Shown here piece by piece: positions 8,235-17,455 of a DNA stretch of 64,000 nucleotides. The DNA comes from Micromonospora tulbaghiae (lineage in GTDB: Bacteria; Actinomycetota; Actinomycetes; Mycobacteriales; Micromonosporaceae). Below the pieces are notes generated by a model. That model was not told the DNA's origin and did no database searches. It saw only the letters and a program-made list of their open reading frames with translations. The stretch spans positions 310,001-374,000 of the forward strand of contig NZ_FMCQ01000005.1 in the NCBI RefSeq assembly GCF_900091605.1, in the 5' to 3' direction. Made by a program: the position numbers and the translations under genes. Every line of letters starts with the position of its first letter. The stretch's first letter is position 1.

Positions 8235-10043
8235 ATGAATCTGTGGAGAAGGCTGTCCGGCCGGAACCGGACGCTTGCGCTCACCAGCGCCGGCGTCCTG
8301 GTAGCCGGTGGACTGGTGACCCTCCCGGTCACCGCGGCGCAGGCCGCCACCCAGTGCAGCGTGACCTACACGACCAGCGACTGGCCCGGTGGATTCACCG
8401 GCAACGTCACCATCAAGAACATCGGTGACGCGCTCAGCTCGTGGACCCTCGGCTTCACCTTCCCGAACAGCTCGCAGCGGGTGGTGAACGGCTGGTCCGC
8501 GCGGTGGTCCCAGAGCGGCCAGAACGTCACCGCGCAGAACGAGTCGTACAACGGATCGCTCGCCAGCGGCGCCAGCACCACCATCGGCTTCAACGGCTCC
8601 TGGAGCGGCAGCAACCCGAAGCCGACCCAGTTCACGCTCAACGGCACGGTCTGCAACGGCGGCACGCCGTCCACCAGCACCCCGCCGACGAGCACGCCGC
8701 CGACCAGCACGCCGCCCACGAGCACGCCGCCCACGTCGACGCCGCCGACCTCGACGCCGCCGACGACCACTCCGCCGCCCGGGCAGCGGGTCGACAACCC
8801 GTACGCGGGCGTGCAGGGGTACGTGAACCCCGAGTGGAAGGCCAAGGCCGAGTCGGTTTCCGGCGGCAGCCGGGTCTCCAACAACCCGACCGCGGTCTGG
8901 CTCGACCGGATCGCCGCCATCAACGGCACGCCGGACAGCAGCTCCAACGGCGCGATGGGTGTGCGTGACCACCTGGACGCCGCGCTTGCCCAGGGCGCCG
9001 GCTACATCCAGTTCGTCATCTACAACCTGCCCGGCCGGGACTGCTCCGCGCTCGCCTCGAACGGTGAGCTGGGCCCGGACGAGCTGCCCCGCTACAAGTC
9101 CGAGTACATCGACCCCATCGCCGCGATCCAGGGCGACTCGAAGTACCGGAACCTGCGCATCGTCAACATCATCGAGATCGACTCGCTGCCCAACCTGGTG
9201 ACCAACACCTCGGGCAACGCGGGCGGCACCGTCATGTGTGACACGGTGAAGGCCAACGGCGCGTACGTGAACGGTGTCGGCTACGCCCTGGCGAAGCTGG
9301 GTGCGATCGGCAACGTCTACAACTACATCGACGCCGCCCACCACGGCTGGATCGGCTGGGACAGCAACTTCGGCCCGGTCGCCGACCAGCTCAAGGCCGC
9401 CGCCGTCGCGTCCGGCAGCACCGTGGCCAACGTGCAGGGCTTCATCGTCAACACGGCGAACTACTCCGCTCTGAAGGAGCCGTACGTCAAGGTCACCGAC
9501 TCGGTGAACGGCCAGACCGTCCGGCAGTCCAAGTGGATCGACTGGAACCAGTACGTCGACGAGCTGTCGTTCGCCCAGGCGTTCCGGCAGAAGCTGGTCT
9601 CGGTCGGCTTCGACAGCAACATCGGCATGCTGATCGACACCTCCCGCAACGGTTGGGGCGGCTCCGCCCGGCCGACCGGCCCCGGCCCGTCGACCAGTGT
9701 GGACGCGTACGTCGACGGTGGCCGGGTCGACCGGCGCTTCCACACCGGCAACTGGTGCAACCAGGCCGGCGCGGGCCTCGGCGAGCGGCCGCGGGCCAAC
9801 CCGGAGACCGGGATCGACGCCTACGTCTGGGTGAAGCCCCCGGGTGAGTCGGACGGCTCCAGCAAGGAGATCCCGAACAGCGAGGGCAAGGGCTTCGACC
9901 GGATGTGCGACCCGACGTACACCGGCAACGCCCGCAACGGCAACAACCTGTCCGGCGCCCTGCCGGACGCGCCGATCTCCGGCGCGTGGTTCGCCGCCCA
10001 GTTCCAGCAGCTCATGCAGAACGCGTACCCGCCGCTCTCCTGA
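8235..10043 (+). CDS. Secreted GH6 cellulase with N-terminal CBM2 (cellobiohydrolase-like)
   Basis: Hydrolyses beta-1,4-glucan chains outside the cell. The 602-residue protein has a signal peptide ending near AAQA (about residue 37), a CBM2 cellulose-binding module (about 39-142), a Pro-Thr/Ser linker of PPTST units (about 143-185) and a GH6 catalytic domain to the end. Conserved GH6 motifs are YNLPGRDC (near 268) and IIEIDSLPNLV (near 313), which carry the conserved acidic residues. The size and domain order resemble Thermobifida Cel6B-type exocellulases, but endo or exo action cannot be settled by eye. ATG at 8235 follows AGGAGA by 8 bases. The CebR-like box upstream predicts induction by cellulose breakdown products. 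Confidence 0.93.
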   Translation: MNLWRRLSGRNRTLALTSAGVLVAGGLVTLPVTAAQAATQCSVTYTTSDWPGGFTGNVTIKNIGDALSSWTLGFTFPNSSQRVVNGWSARWSQSGQNVTAQNESYNGSLASGASTTIGFNGSWSGSNPKPTQFTLNGTVCNGGTPSTSTPPTSTPPTSTPPTSTPPTSTPPTSTPPTTTPPPGQRVDNPYAGVQGYVNPEWKAKAESVSGGSRVSNNPTAVWLDRIAAINGTPDSSSNGAMGVRDHLDAALAQGAGYIQFVIYNLPGRDCSALASNGELGPDELPRYKSEYIDPIAAIQGDSKYRNLRIVNIIEIDSLPNLVTNTSGNAGGTVMCDTVKANGAYVNGVGYALAKLGAIGNVYNYIDAAHHGWIGWDSNFGPVADQLKAAAVASGSTVANVQGFIVNTANYSALKEPYVKVTDSVNGQTVRQSKWIDWNQYVDELSFAQAFRQKLVSVGFDSNIGMLIDTSRNGWGGSARPTGPGPSTSVDAYVDGGRVDRRFHTGNWCNQAGAGLGERPRANPETGIDAYVWVKPPGESDGSSKEIPNSEGKGFDRMCDPTYTGNARNGNNLSGALPDAPISGAWFAAQFQQLMQNAYPPLS

Positions 10044-10100
10044 GCCGCGGTGAGGACCACCCGCGGCGGCGGGAGTGAGGCACCGCCGCGCGGGTTCCCC

Positions 10101-10136
10101 GGGCCCCTGGTCGACGCCCACGTCGGCCAGGGGCCC
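10101..10136. terminator. Hairpin terminator between converging genes
   Basis: Arms GGGCCCCTGG (10101-10110) and CCAGGGGCCC (10127-10136) around a 16-base loop, 58 bases after the cellulase stop and before the end of the minus-strand gene. Confidence 0.7.
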
Positions 10137-10151
10137 TCGGCCGTTCCGGTG

Positions 10152-10535
10152 TCAGGGAACGGTGCGCTCGATCGCTGCCCGGCCCAGCTCGGCCAGGTCA
10201 CGCCGGGCCCGCTCCAGGTTCTCCGGCGTCACGTCCTGGCCCCGGGCCTGCACCAGGTCCTCCGGATCCCAGGGCTGTTCGGCGCCGGTACGGATGTCGT
10301 CCGGGGCGGCGCCGGTGCCGGTGCCGGTCGCGCCCGTCCCGGCCGCGTACGGGTCACCGATGAGGTTCGGCGACCCGGTGTCGGGCACCGCGCCGTCGGG
10401 CTCGGTGAAGGTGGGGTTGTCCGGGTCGGTGCCGCTGTTGCGCAACTGGGGCACCGTGCTGTCGTCGTCCACCGCCGCGGCCACCTCGGGGGTCTCCTCC
10501 AGCGGCCGCTCGCCACCGCGGTCACGATCGGTCAT
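10152..10535 (-). CDS. Hypothetical acidic protein
   Basis: 127 residues, acidic and rich in Asp, Pro, Thr and Gly, with no membrane segment or signal peptide. The C-terminal part (about 95-125) is helical and charged (ENLERARRDLAELGRA). The ATG at 10535 follows AGGAGGG closely, so it is a real translated gene. I do not recognise the family. It lies about 75 bases downstream of the small membrane protein gene and may be the last gene of that operon. Confidence 0.7.
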   Translation of the reverse strand: MTDRDRGGERPLEETPEVAAAVDDDSTVPQLRNSGTDPDNPTFTEPDGAVPDTGSPNLIGDPYAAGTGATGTGTGAAPDDIRTGAEQPWDPEDLVQARGQDVTPENLERARRDLAELGRAAIERTVP

Positions 10536-10610
10536 GCTGCTGCCCTCCTGTCCCTTCGCGTGATCCCCGTGGCCTACCCGGTGCGGGCCGCGCCATGCGG
10601 GCGGAGGGGG

Positions 10611-10934
10611 TCAGGACTCGTCGCGCTGCGGCTCCGGCGCCTCGGTCGGGCGCAGCCGCTGCCACAGCAGCATCAGCAGGCCGAACACCAGCATCGCCGC
10701 GCCGGCCCACAGGTTGATCCGGACGCCCTGCGCCTTGTCGATCTCGGCGGACGTGTCGAACAGCCCCATCAGGCCGACGATCAGCCCGTACACCACGAAC
10801 AGGCCGCCGATGACCCGGCGGATGTCGAACAGCCGGGCCGCGGCGGAGCGTTCCTCCCGGGCGTCCTCGGTCTCGTCGACCAGCGGGTCGTGCGCCTCGC
10901 CGCCCTGGTAGTGACGGTCCGCGTTGTCTGCCAT
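10611..10934 (-). CDS. Small two-helix membrane protein next to an SSS symporter
   Basis: 107 residues with two hydrophobic segments (about 41-60 and 74-93) and charged ends. GAGGAGGGG precedes the ATG at 10934. Only 16 bases separate it from the symporter stop, so it is co-transcribed and may be a small partner of the transporter. Small accessory membrane proteins are common beside SSS carriers, but this is not one of the named families I can identify. Confidence 0.75.
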   Translation of the reverse strand: MADNADRHYQGGEAHDPLVDETEDAREERSAAARLFDIRRVIGGLFVVYGLIVGLMGLFDTSAEIDKAQGVRINLWAGAAMLVFGLLMLLWQRLRPTEAPEPQRDES

Positions 10935-10950
10935 GGCGTGCGTCCCCTCC

Positions 10951-12609
10951 TCAGAAGACCGGGATGTAGAACAGGGCGGCGAGGATCACCGCGACGACGC
11001 CGAGCAGCACCGGGGAGCGGTACCAGGCGGTGTCGCCGGCCAGCGAGTCGTCGGCGAGCGTCGTGTCGCTGAGGCCGTACACCAGCCCGGTCAGCTCCCG
11101 GTCGGTCTTCGGCCGGGTCAGCGGCGTGACGATCGCTGCCACCACCGCGACGGTGGCGAAGGCCAGGCCCGCGCCCCAGAAGCTCTCCTCCAGATCCGAG
11201 TTGAAGCTGATCACGCCGCCCTTGTAGAGCAGGTAGGTGGCGGTCGCCACGACGGTGCCGGACAGCAGCGACCAGAATCCGGCCAGCGGCGTCATCCGCC
11301 GCCAGAACATGCCGATGATGAACGTGCCGAACAGCGGCGCGTTGAAGACCGAGAAGAGCGCCTGGATGTAGTTCATGATGTTGCTGAACCCGGCCGCGAT
11401 GAACGCGGTGCCGATGCCGATCACGACCGCGACGACGGTGGCGATCCGGCCCACCTTCACGTAGTGCTCGTCCGGCTTGTCGCGCCGGAAGTACGCCTGC
11501 CAGATGTCGTACGTGAAGACGGTGTTGAACCCGCTGACGTTCGCCGCCATGCCGGCCATGAACGAGGCCACCAGGCCGGTGACCGCGATACCGAGCACGC
11601 CGTTGGGCAGCAGGTCGCGCATGAGCAGCGGGATCGCGTTGTTGTAGACCAGGTCGCCCTCGTCGGCGCCCAGCCCTTTCACAGTGACCAGGGCGATCAG
11701 GCCGGGGATCACGGTGACCGCCGGGATGAGCAGCTTCGGGTACGCGGCGATGATCGGAGTACGCCGGGCGGCGCTCATGTTCCGCGCGGACAGGGCGCGC
11801 TGCACCTCGGCGAAGTTCGTCGTCCAGTAGCCGAAGGAGAGCACGAAGCCGAGGCCGAACACGATGCCCAGCCAGTGCGCGCCGAGCGGGTTGTCGGTGC
11901 TGCCGGTGCCCTCCCAGGCGTGCAGTCCGGCCTCGCCGAGCTTGGAGTCGCGGACCGCGTCCATCAGGCCGCTCACGCCGCCGACCTTGACCAGCCCGAT
12001 CACCGTGATCGGCACCAGACCGGCGATGATCACGAAGAACTGGAGCACCTCGTTGTAGATGGCGCCGGAGAGCCCGCCGATGGTGATGTACGCCAGCACG
12101 ATCACCGCGCCGACGATGATCGCGAACCAGAGCGGCCAGCCGAGCAGCGCCTGCATGATCAGGGCCAGCGCGTAGAGGTTCACGCCCGCGATGAGCACCT
12201 GCGCGACCGCGAAGCTGATCGCGTTGAGCAGGTGGGTGGGGCGGTTGAAGCGCAGCCGCAGGTATTCGGGGACGCTGCGGACCTTGGAGCCGTAGTAGAA
12301 CGGCATCATCACGATGCCGAGGAAGACCATCGCCGGTACGGCGCCGATCCAGTAGTAGTGCACGGTCATGATGCCGTACTGGGCGCCGTTGGCGGCCATG
12401 CCGATGATCTCCAGTGCGCCCAGGTTCGCCGAGACGAACGCCAGGCCGGTGACCCAGGCGGGCAGCGAGCGGCCGGAGAGGAAGAAGTCCACGCTGGTAC
12501 GGATCGCGCGCCGGGCGGCGAAACCGACGCCGAGCACCGTGACGAAATAGAGCGCCAGGATCAGATAGTCCAGGGCGTTCATGTCCAACCGCAGGCCGCC
12601 ACCGCCCAT
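10951..12609 (-). CDS. Sodium:solute symporter (SSS family)
   Basis: A 552-residue integral membrane carrier with about 13-14 hydrophobic segments, expected to use the sodium gradient to import a solute. The N-terminus has the SSS pattern of an extracellular start, a first helix with LALYFVTVLGVGF and the FFLSGRSLPAW loop. The core contains GYWTTNFAEVQRALSA and the MAANVSGFNTVFTYDIW region typical of sugar-type members (vSGLT/SGLT branch). The substrate is unknown. ATG at 12609 follows GAGGGGAG by about 7 bases. It leads a probable three-gene operon with the two minus-strand genes that follow. Confidence 0.9.
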   Translation of the reverse strand: MGGGGLRLDMNALDYLILALYFVTVLGVGFAARRAIRTSVDFFLSGRSLPAWVTGLAFVSANLGALEIIGMAANGAQYGIMTVHYYWIGAVPAMVFLGIVMMPFYYGSKVRSVPEYLRLRFNRPTHLLNAISFAVAQVLIAGVNLYALALIMQALLGWPLWFAIIVGAVIVLAYITIGGLSGAIYNEVLQFFVIIAGLVPITVIGLVKVGGVSGLMDAVRDSKLGEAGLHAWEGTGSTDNPLGAHWLGIVFGLGFVLSFGYWTTNFAEVQRALSARNMSAARRTPIIAAYPKLLIPAVTVIPGLIALVTVKGLGADEGDLVYNNAIPLLMRDLLPNGVLGIAVTGLVASFMAGMAANVSGFNTVFTYDIWQAYFRRDKPDEHYVKVGRIATVVAVVIGIGTAFIAAGFSNIMNYIQALFSVFNAPLFGTFIIGMFWRRMTPLAGFWSLLSGTVVATATYLLYKGGVISFNSDLEESFWGAGLAFATVAVVAAIVTPLTRPKTDRELTGLVYGLSDTTLADDSLAGDTAWYRSPVLLGVVAVILAALFYIPVF

Positions 12610-12693
12610 GCCCGTGCTCCCCTCGTGTGCACCGCTGCCCGCACGTACCCCGATTGCGAAGTTTCATACCTGCTGTTCGGTCCGGGCATGGGG

Positions 12694-12723
12694 AAGCCCC
12701 GGCCGGGTCACCGGCCGGGGCTT
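12694..12723. terminator. Hairpin terminator
   Basis: Perfect 13-base arms (12694-12706, 12711-12723) with a four-base loop, just beyond the stop of the minus-strand gene ending at 12734. Confidence 0.75.
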
Positions 12724-12733
12724 CGTCGCGGTC

Positions 12734-13768
12734 TCAGCGTCCGAGCACGCGGTCCAGGAAGTCGCGGTAGCCGCGCACGGCCACCCGGAGCTGCTCGGTG
12801 TCGGTCGAGCCGGACTCCTGCCAGGTGCCGAGCCGGGTGCGCTGCTCGCGCAGGGCGGTGGAGAGGGCCTCGATCGCCTCCTCGACCAGCGACTCCGCCT
12901 CGCCGACGGCCGCGCGCGGGTCGTCCACGAAGCGCAGCTGCACGTCGCGCCAGCGGTCCCGGAAGCCCTGGGCGGCCTCCGGCGCGAACAGCGTCGCCGC
13001 GTCGGCCGGTACCACGCCGGGCGTGGGCCGCTCCGCGCCGGCCAGGCCCGTGCCGGCGGCTGCCGCGCCCGCCGCCGCGGTGGCGGTGGCCGTGTCCACC
13101 CGGTCGGCGTCGTCGGTGGCGGGGACGGGCTCGGCGTCCGGGTCGACCAGGCCCGGCTCGGCGCTGCCGTACCCGACCGCGCCGTCGGCCGCCGCGTCGT
13201 CCACCTTGCGGTCGTCCCGGTCGTCCCGGTCGTCCCGGCCGTCACCGTCGAGGTCCTGGCCGGCGGTGCCGGAGTGCTCGGCGTCCCAGCGGTCCCGGTC
13301 GTGCAGGCGGTCTCCGGCGGTCGGGTCGGCCCGCTCGTCGTCCAGCGGGTCGGTGCGTCCCGGCGCGCCGTCGCCCGGCACCGCGGTGTCCTCGTCGCGC
13401 GCGTCGCGCTCGTCCTGCGGACGGCCGCCCGCCAGGGCCGAGGCGGCGACCGCGTCGCCCACCGTGGCCGCCCCGAACGCCGTCGGCAGCGGCGCCGGCT
13501 CGTGGTACGGGGGCTGCCCGTCGTCGTCGGTCCGGTCGGCCGCGTCGCGCAGCTCCCCGGCTTCGTAGGCACGGGTCTCGTCGACCTCGGCGTCGCGCCG
13601 CTGGTCGTCGACCGCCGGGTCGTCGAAGGTGCCCCGGTCGTCCAGCGCGTCCTCGGGCACGTCGGCCCGGTCGGCGTCGGTGTGCTCGCCCGGCTGCGGC
13701 ACCGGTACCGGTGCGGACCGGACGGCCTCGGGGTGGTCCTGCGTGACCTGCTGTTCCTCCTGGCGCAT
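12734..13768 (-). CDS. Acidic hypothetical protein with a conserved C-terminal module shared with its neighbour
   Basis: 344 residues from ATG 13768 (GAGGAGG 9 bases upstream). The first 230 or so residues are a disordered Asp/Arg/Pro-rich region with DDRDD repeats, followed by an Ala-rich stretch. The C-terminal part (about 260-344) contains WRDVQLRFVDDPRAAVGEAE and ends in a helical segment. The neighbour upstream has the same pattern, WEELQVRFVDSPAETVGEAD. I cannot assign a function. The genes are 13 bases apart and clearly one operon. Confidence 0.75.
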   Translation of the reverse strand: MRQEEQQVTQDHPEAVRSAPVPVPQPGEHTDADRADVPEDALDDRGTFDDPAVDDQRRDAEVDETRAYEAGELRDAADRTDDDGQPPYHEPAPLPTAFGAATVGDAVAASALAGGRPQDERDARDEDTAVPGDGAPGRTDPLDDERADPTAGDRLHDRDRWDAEHSGTAGQDLDGDGRDDRDDRDDRKVDDAAADGAVGYGSAEPGLVDPDAEPVPATDDADRVDTATATAAAGAAAAGTGLAGAERPTPGVVPADAATLFAPEAAQGFRDRWRDVQLRFVDDPRAAVGEAESLVEEAIEALSTALREQRTRLGTWQESGSTDTEQLRVAVRGYRDFLDRVLGR

Positions 13769-13781
13769 GGCGGCGGCCTCC

Positions 13782-14381
13782 TCAGCGGCTCGGGACGTCG
13801 TGGTCGTGGTCGTGATCGGGGTGGCGCTGCTCCGGCTGCTGCGGGGCGACCGGGTCCTCCCCGAGCAGGTCGGCGAAGAGGGCCCGGTAGTGCACGAGCG
13901 CCTGCCGGAGGTCCTCGGTGCCGGCCTCACCGCGCTCGTTGCGCTGCCGGATCTCGTGGGCGTCGCGGTAGTGGGTGAGCGTGCGGGCGTGCTCGACGGA
14001 GAGGTGGGCGATCTGGTCCGAGAAGTCCCCGGTGGGGTATCCGCGCTCGGCGATCAGACGGCTGACCAGCTCGTCGGCCTCGCCGACGGTCTCCGCGGGG
14101 GAGTCGACGAAGCGCACCTGGAGTTCCTCCCAGGCGGCGGCGTAGCGGGCCCGGGACTCCGGGTCCAGCGGGGTCAGCTCCAGTTCGGCGTGCCGGCGTT
14201 CGCGTTCCCGCAGCTCACGCTCGGCGGCGCTGCGGCTGTCCTGCTCGGCGACGACCCGGTCGTACTCGGGGCCGAAGCGTTCCCGCAGCGCCCGGCGGCG
14301 GCTGGCGACCACGGCGACCGCGACGAGCGCGGCGATGACGGCGACGACGATGACTATGACGACTACCTGGGTGGACGACAT
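13782..14381 (-). CDS. Membrane-anchored protein sharing a module with the next gene
   Basis: 199 residues. Residues 5-27 form one strongly hydrophobic N-terminal helix (VVVIVIVVAVIAALVAVAVV) with an RRR stop on the inside, then a charged helical region (30-70) rich in Arg and Glu. The conserved module (about 80-175) contains WEELQVRFVDSPAETVGEAD, and the tail is His/Asp-rich. ATG 14381 follows GGAGGAG. Reads as a membrane-tethered cytoplasmic protein; function unknown. First gene of a two-gene operon. Confidence 0.8.
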   Translation of the reverse strand: MSSTQVVVIVIVVAVIAALVAVAVVASRRRALRERFGPEYDRVVAEQDSRSAAERELRERERRHAELELTPLDPESRARYAAAWEELQVRFVDSPAETVGEADELVSRLIAERGYPTGDFSDQIAHLSVEHARTLTHYRDAHEIRQRNERGEAGTEDLRQALVHYRALFADLLGEDPVAPQQPEQRHPDHDHDHDVPSR

Positions 14382-14684
14382 GGCTCCTCCTTCGCACGTT
14401 GGTATTCCCTCGTGCGGGTGATCGCCAATCCCGTTGTGCGGCACTTTCCGCCCCGGCCGGGAAAAGGCGCGGTGCCGCGACCGCCGTCCGGTGCCGGAGC
14501 GGTGTCCGACTGAGCCCGTCGTGCCCGTCTCGGACCGTAGTGAGAGCCGAGACGGCCGGTAGTGCATCCGCCCCGGATTACGTATCCTGCCCAAGGCGTC
14601 CGGGCCGGGGCCCGGCGTCGTGGCCGGCGAACGTGACGGCCGCTGCCGGCGCCACCGAGCGACACCTTCCCGGGCGAGGTCTGA
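14382..14684. other. 303-bp divergent promoter region
   Basis: No gene seen. It holds an inverted repeat with perfect 9-base arms CCGTCTCGG/CCGAGACGG (14525-14533 and 14547-14555) and a GGATTACGTATCC partial palindrome near 14574. Either could be an operator or promoter part for the conservon. No clear -35/-10 pair. Confidence 0.5.
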
Positions 14685-17033
14685 TTGAACACCCGTGACT
14701 GGCCGATCCGCGCCAAGCTGACCGCGCTGGTCATCGGCCCGGTGACCGGGCTGCTGGCGTTGTGGATCTTCGCCACCACGCTCACCTTCGGGCCCGCGCT
14801 CGACCTGCTCTCCGCGCGTACCCTCCTCTACGACCTGGGCCGCCCGGGCGAGACCGTGGTGGCGGAGCTGCAACGGGAGCGGCGGCTGTCGGTGGTCCAG
14901 CTCGCCGGTGACCGCAACCTCCCCGAGCTGACCGAGCAGCGGGTACGCACCGACGACGCGATCGTCGAGCTGCGCCGCAAGGTCGACGGCGGTGACCTGC
15001 GCGACGTCGCCGACGCCCAGCTCGACAACCGGCTCGACCAGCTGGTCTCGGCGCTCGACGCGCTGCCCGCCGGGCGCGCCTTCATCGACGGCCGGAAGGT
15101 GGACCGGGCCGGTGCCGTCGGCCTCTACAGCGGGATGATCGGCTCGGCCTTCCAGGCGTTCGGCGCCATGGCCGCGCTGCCCGACGCGCAGCTCAACCGG
15201 GAGGCCACAGCGCTCACCGCGCTGGGCCGTTCCCGGGAGCTGCTCGGTCAGGCCGACGCGCTGCTGGCCGGCGCCGTCACCGCGGGCCGGTACGCCGAGG
15301 GCGAGCACGAACAACTGGTACGCACAGTCGAGAACCAGCGGTTCCTGGCCGAGATCGCGGTCGCCGACCTGCCGTCCGGGGAGCGGACCGCGTACCAGCG
15401 GATGACCGAGGGCACCGGGTTCCTCCAGCTGCGCGCGCTCCAGGACAGCCTGATCCGCTCGCCCGCGCTGCCCGCCCGGTTCGACATGCGGGCGTGGGAG
15501 ACCGGTCACGCCGAGGTGTGGCAGAGCCTGCGTGACTTCGAGCTGCGCGGCGCGGACGCCCTCGCCGAGCGGTCGGTGCCGATGGCCACCCGGATCCTCG
15601 TCCAGCTCGCCGCCGCCGGTGTGCTGGGCCTGATCGCGATCGTGGTGTGCGTGCTGGTGGCGCTGCGGGTCGGCCGGTCGCTGGCGCGGCGGCTGACCGG
15701 CGTACGCGCCGCCGCGACCGAGGTGGCCGAACGCCGGCTGCCCGACGTGGTCGCGCGGCTGCGCCGGGGCGAGGAGGTCGACGTCGCCCGGGAGGCGCCC
15801 GAGCTGGACCACGGCGGCGACGAGATCGGCCAGGTGGCACGCGCCTTCAACGAGGTGCGCCGGACCGCGGTCCGTGCCGCCGTCGACGAGGTGACGCTGC
15901 GCCGGGGCTTCAACGAGGTGATCCTCAATCTCGCCCGGCGCAGCCAAGGGCTGGTGCACCGGCAGCTGGCGCTGCTGGACCGGCTGGAACGGCGTACCGA
16001 GGACCCGGACGAGCTGGCCGGGCTGTTCCAGGTCGACCACCTGGCGACGCGGCTGCGGCGGCACGCCGAGGACCTGGTCATCCTGGCCGGGGCAGCGCCC
16101 GGACGGGGCTGGCGGCGGCCGGTCGCCGCGGTCGACGTGATGCGCGGCGCGATCTCCGAGGTCGAGGCGTACGACCGGGTCGACGTGGGCGAGGTGGCGC
16201 CGGCCGGGGTGCTGGGCCGGGCCGTCGGCGACGTGATCCACCTGCTCGCCGAGCTGATCGAGAACGCGACCACGTTCTCCCCGCCCGGCACCCGGGTGGA
16301 CGTCACCGGCCGGAGCGTCCCGGGCGGCTACACCATCGAGATCACCGACCGAGGGCTCGGCATGTCCGCGCCGGCCCTGGCCGAGGCCAACCGCAAGCTG
16401 GCCGAGCCGCCGGAGTTCGACCCGGCCGGCAGCGCCCGGCTGGGGCTGTTCGTGGTGGCGCGCCTGGCCGCCCGGCACGGCGTACGGGTCGAGCTGCGGC
16501 CGTCCCGCCCGGCCGGCATCGTCGCCGCGGTGTTCGTACCGTCGGAACTGATCACCGACGAGCCGCCGGTGGGCGCGGACGCCTCCGCCGGGCCGGAACG
16601 CCGGCGCCTGGCCAAGGTGACCCGGCTGACCACGGTGCCCCGGCCGGGGCGGCCGACCCGGCCGGGCCGCGACCGGTCGGAGAGCACCGTCGTCCCGTTG
16701 CAGTCGGCGCGCGCCTCGACTGTGGAACCACCCGCCGACGGCGACGGCCTGCCCCGCCGGATCCGGCGCCGCGGCGCGACCGCGCGTCCTCGGGCGGCGG
16801 CCGCCGACACCCCGGCCCACCGCACCCCGGAGGATGCCCGCCGGGCCATGTCGGCGTTGCAGGCCGGCACCGCGCGCGGACGCCGCGACGGATCGCGCGC
16901 CGCCGGAACCGGCCCGGCCACCCCCACCACCGAACCGCGCGACACCGGTACGCCGTCCACCCCCGTGGGGCCGGCCGTGGAGCCCGCCCCGGCGGCGCCG
17001 GACCAACGAACCGCGACTGAGAGGGACGCCTAG
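14685..17033 (+). CDS. cvnA: Conservon sensor kinase-like protein (CvnA)
   Basis: First gene of a complete conservon, the actinobacterial membrane-associated set that works like a eukaryotic G-protein-coupled system. The 782 residues comprise membrane helix 1 (about 12-34), a large extracytoplasmic nitrate/nitrite-sensor-like domain, helix 2 (about 304-326), a HAMP-like linker, a helical dimerisation region containing LVHRQLALLDRLE, and a HATPase domain. The HATPase domain shows the N-box LAELIENATTFSPPG (near 520), DRGLGMS (near 555) and a G2 region near 586. The last 150 residues are disordered. Start is TTG 14685 with GAGG upstream. It ends TAGTG, overlapping the next start by one base. 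Confidence 0.9.
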   Translation: MNTRDWPIRAKLTALVIGPVTGLLALWIFATTLTFGPALDLLSARTLLYDLGRPGETVVAELQRERRLSVVQLAGDRNLPELTEQRVRTDDAIVELRRKVDGGDLRDVADAQLDNRLDQLVSALDALPAGRAFIDGRKVDRAGAVGLYSGMIGSAFQAFGAMAALPDAQLNREATALTALGRSRELLGQADALLAGAVTAGRYAEGEHEQLVRTVENQRFLAEIAVADLPSGERTAYQRMTEGTGFLQLRALQDSLIRSPALPARFDMRAWETGHAEVWQSLRDFELRGADALAERSVPMATRILVQLAAAGVLGLIAIVVCVLVALRVGRSLARRLTGVRAAATEVAERRLPDVVARLRRGEEVDVAREAPELDHGGDEIGQVARAFNEVRRTAVRAAVDEVTLRRGFNEVILNLARRSQGLVHRQLALLDRLERRTEDPDELAGLFQVDHLATRLRRHAEDLVILAGAAPGRGWRRPVAAVDVMRGAISEVEAYDRVDVGEVAPAGVLGRAVGDVIHLLAELIENATTFSPPGTRVDVTGRSVPGGYTIEITDRGLGMSAPALAEANRKLAEPPEFDPAGSARLGLFVVARLAARHGVRVELRPSRPAGIVAAVFVPSELITDEPPVGADASAGPERRRLAKVTRLTTVPRPGRPTRPGRDRSESTVVPLQSARASTVEPPADGDGLPRRIRRRGATARPRAAAADTPAHRTPEDARRAMSALQAGTARGRRDGSRAAGTGPATPTTEPRDTGTPSTPVGPAVEPAPAAPDQRTATERDA

Positions 17034-17455
17034 TGGTGCACACGACGCGGCAGAACGCCGATCTCGACTGGCTGCTCGACGACCTGGTGGAGCGTGTTCC
17101 CGCCGCCCGCCAGGCGGTGGTGCTCTCGGCGGACGGGCTCCTGCTCGGCGCCTCCACCGACCAGGACCGCACCGACGCGGAACACCTCTGCGCGCTGGCG
17201 TCCGGATTCTCCGGGCTGGCCAAGGGCGCCACCCGGCACCTGGGCGGCGGCGCGGTCCGTCAGACCGTGGTGGAGATGGAGTCGGCCTACCTGTTCGTGA
17301 CCGCCGCCGGGCAGGGCGCCTGCCTGGCGGTGGCCAGCGACGCCGACGCCGACATCGGCCTGGTGGCGTACGAGATGGCGATGCTCGTCATCCGGGTCGG
17401 GGAGAACCTGGCCGCGCCGAGCCGGGTGGCGGGGGAGCGGACCGATGCGCGCTGA
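17033..17455 (+). CDS. cvnB: Roadblock/LC7 protein of the conservon (CvnB)
   Basis: 140 residues with the Roadblock/LC7 pattern: an N-terminal helix (LDWLLDDLVERVPAARQAVVLSADGLLLGAS) broken by strands, then a Gly-rich loop and a final amphipathic helix. In conservons this protein interacts with the kinase-like CvnA and the GTPase CvnD. GTG 17033 has GAGAGGGA upstream and overlaps the CvnA stop; its own stop overlaps the next ATG by 11 bases, showing tight translational coupling. Confidence 0.92.
   Translation: MVHTTRQNADLDWLLDDLVERVPAARQAVVLSADGLLLGASTDQDRTDAEHLCALASGFSGLAKGATRHLGGGAVRQTVVEMESAYLFVTAAGQGACLAVASDADADIGLVAYEMAMLVIRVGENLAAPSRVAGERTDAR

Noticed and set aside
10924..13746. A 940-residue plus-strand protein opposite the symporter
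   Set aside because: An antisense open frame produced by high third-position GC; its residues show no domain and it overlaps three genes with ribosome sites.
13782..17006. A 1074-residue minus-strand protein
   Set aside because: Most of it is the reverse of the conservon sensor and has biased, repeat-like composition; only its last 199 residues, from ATG 14381, form the real gene.
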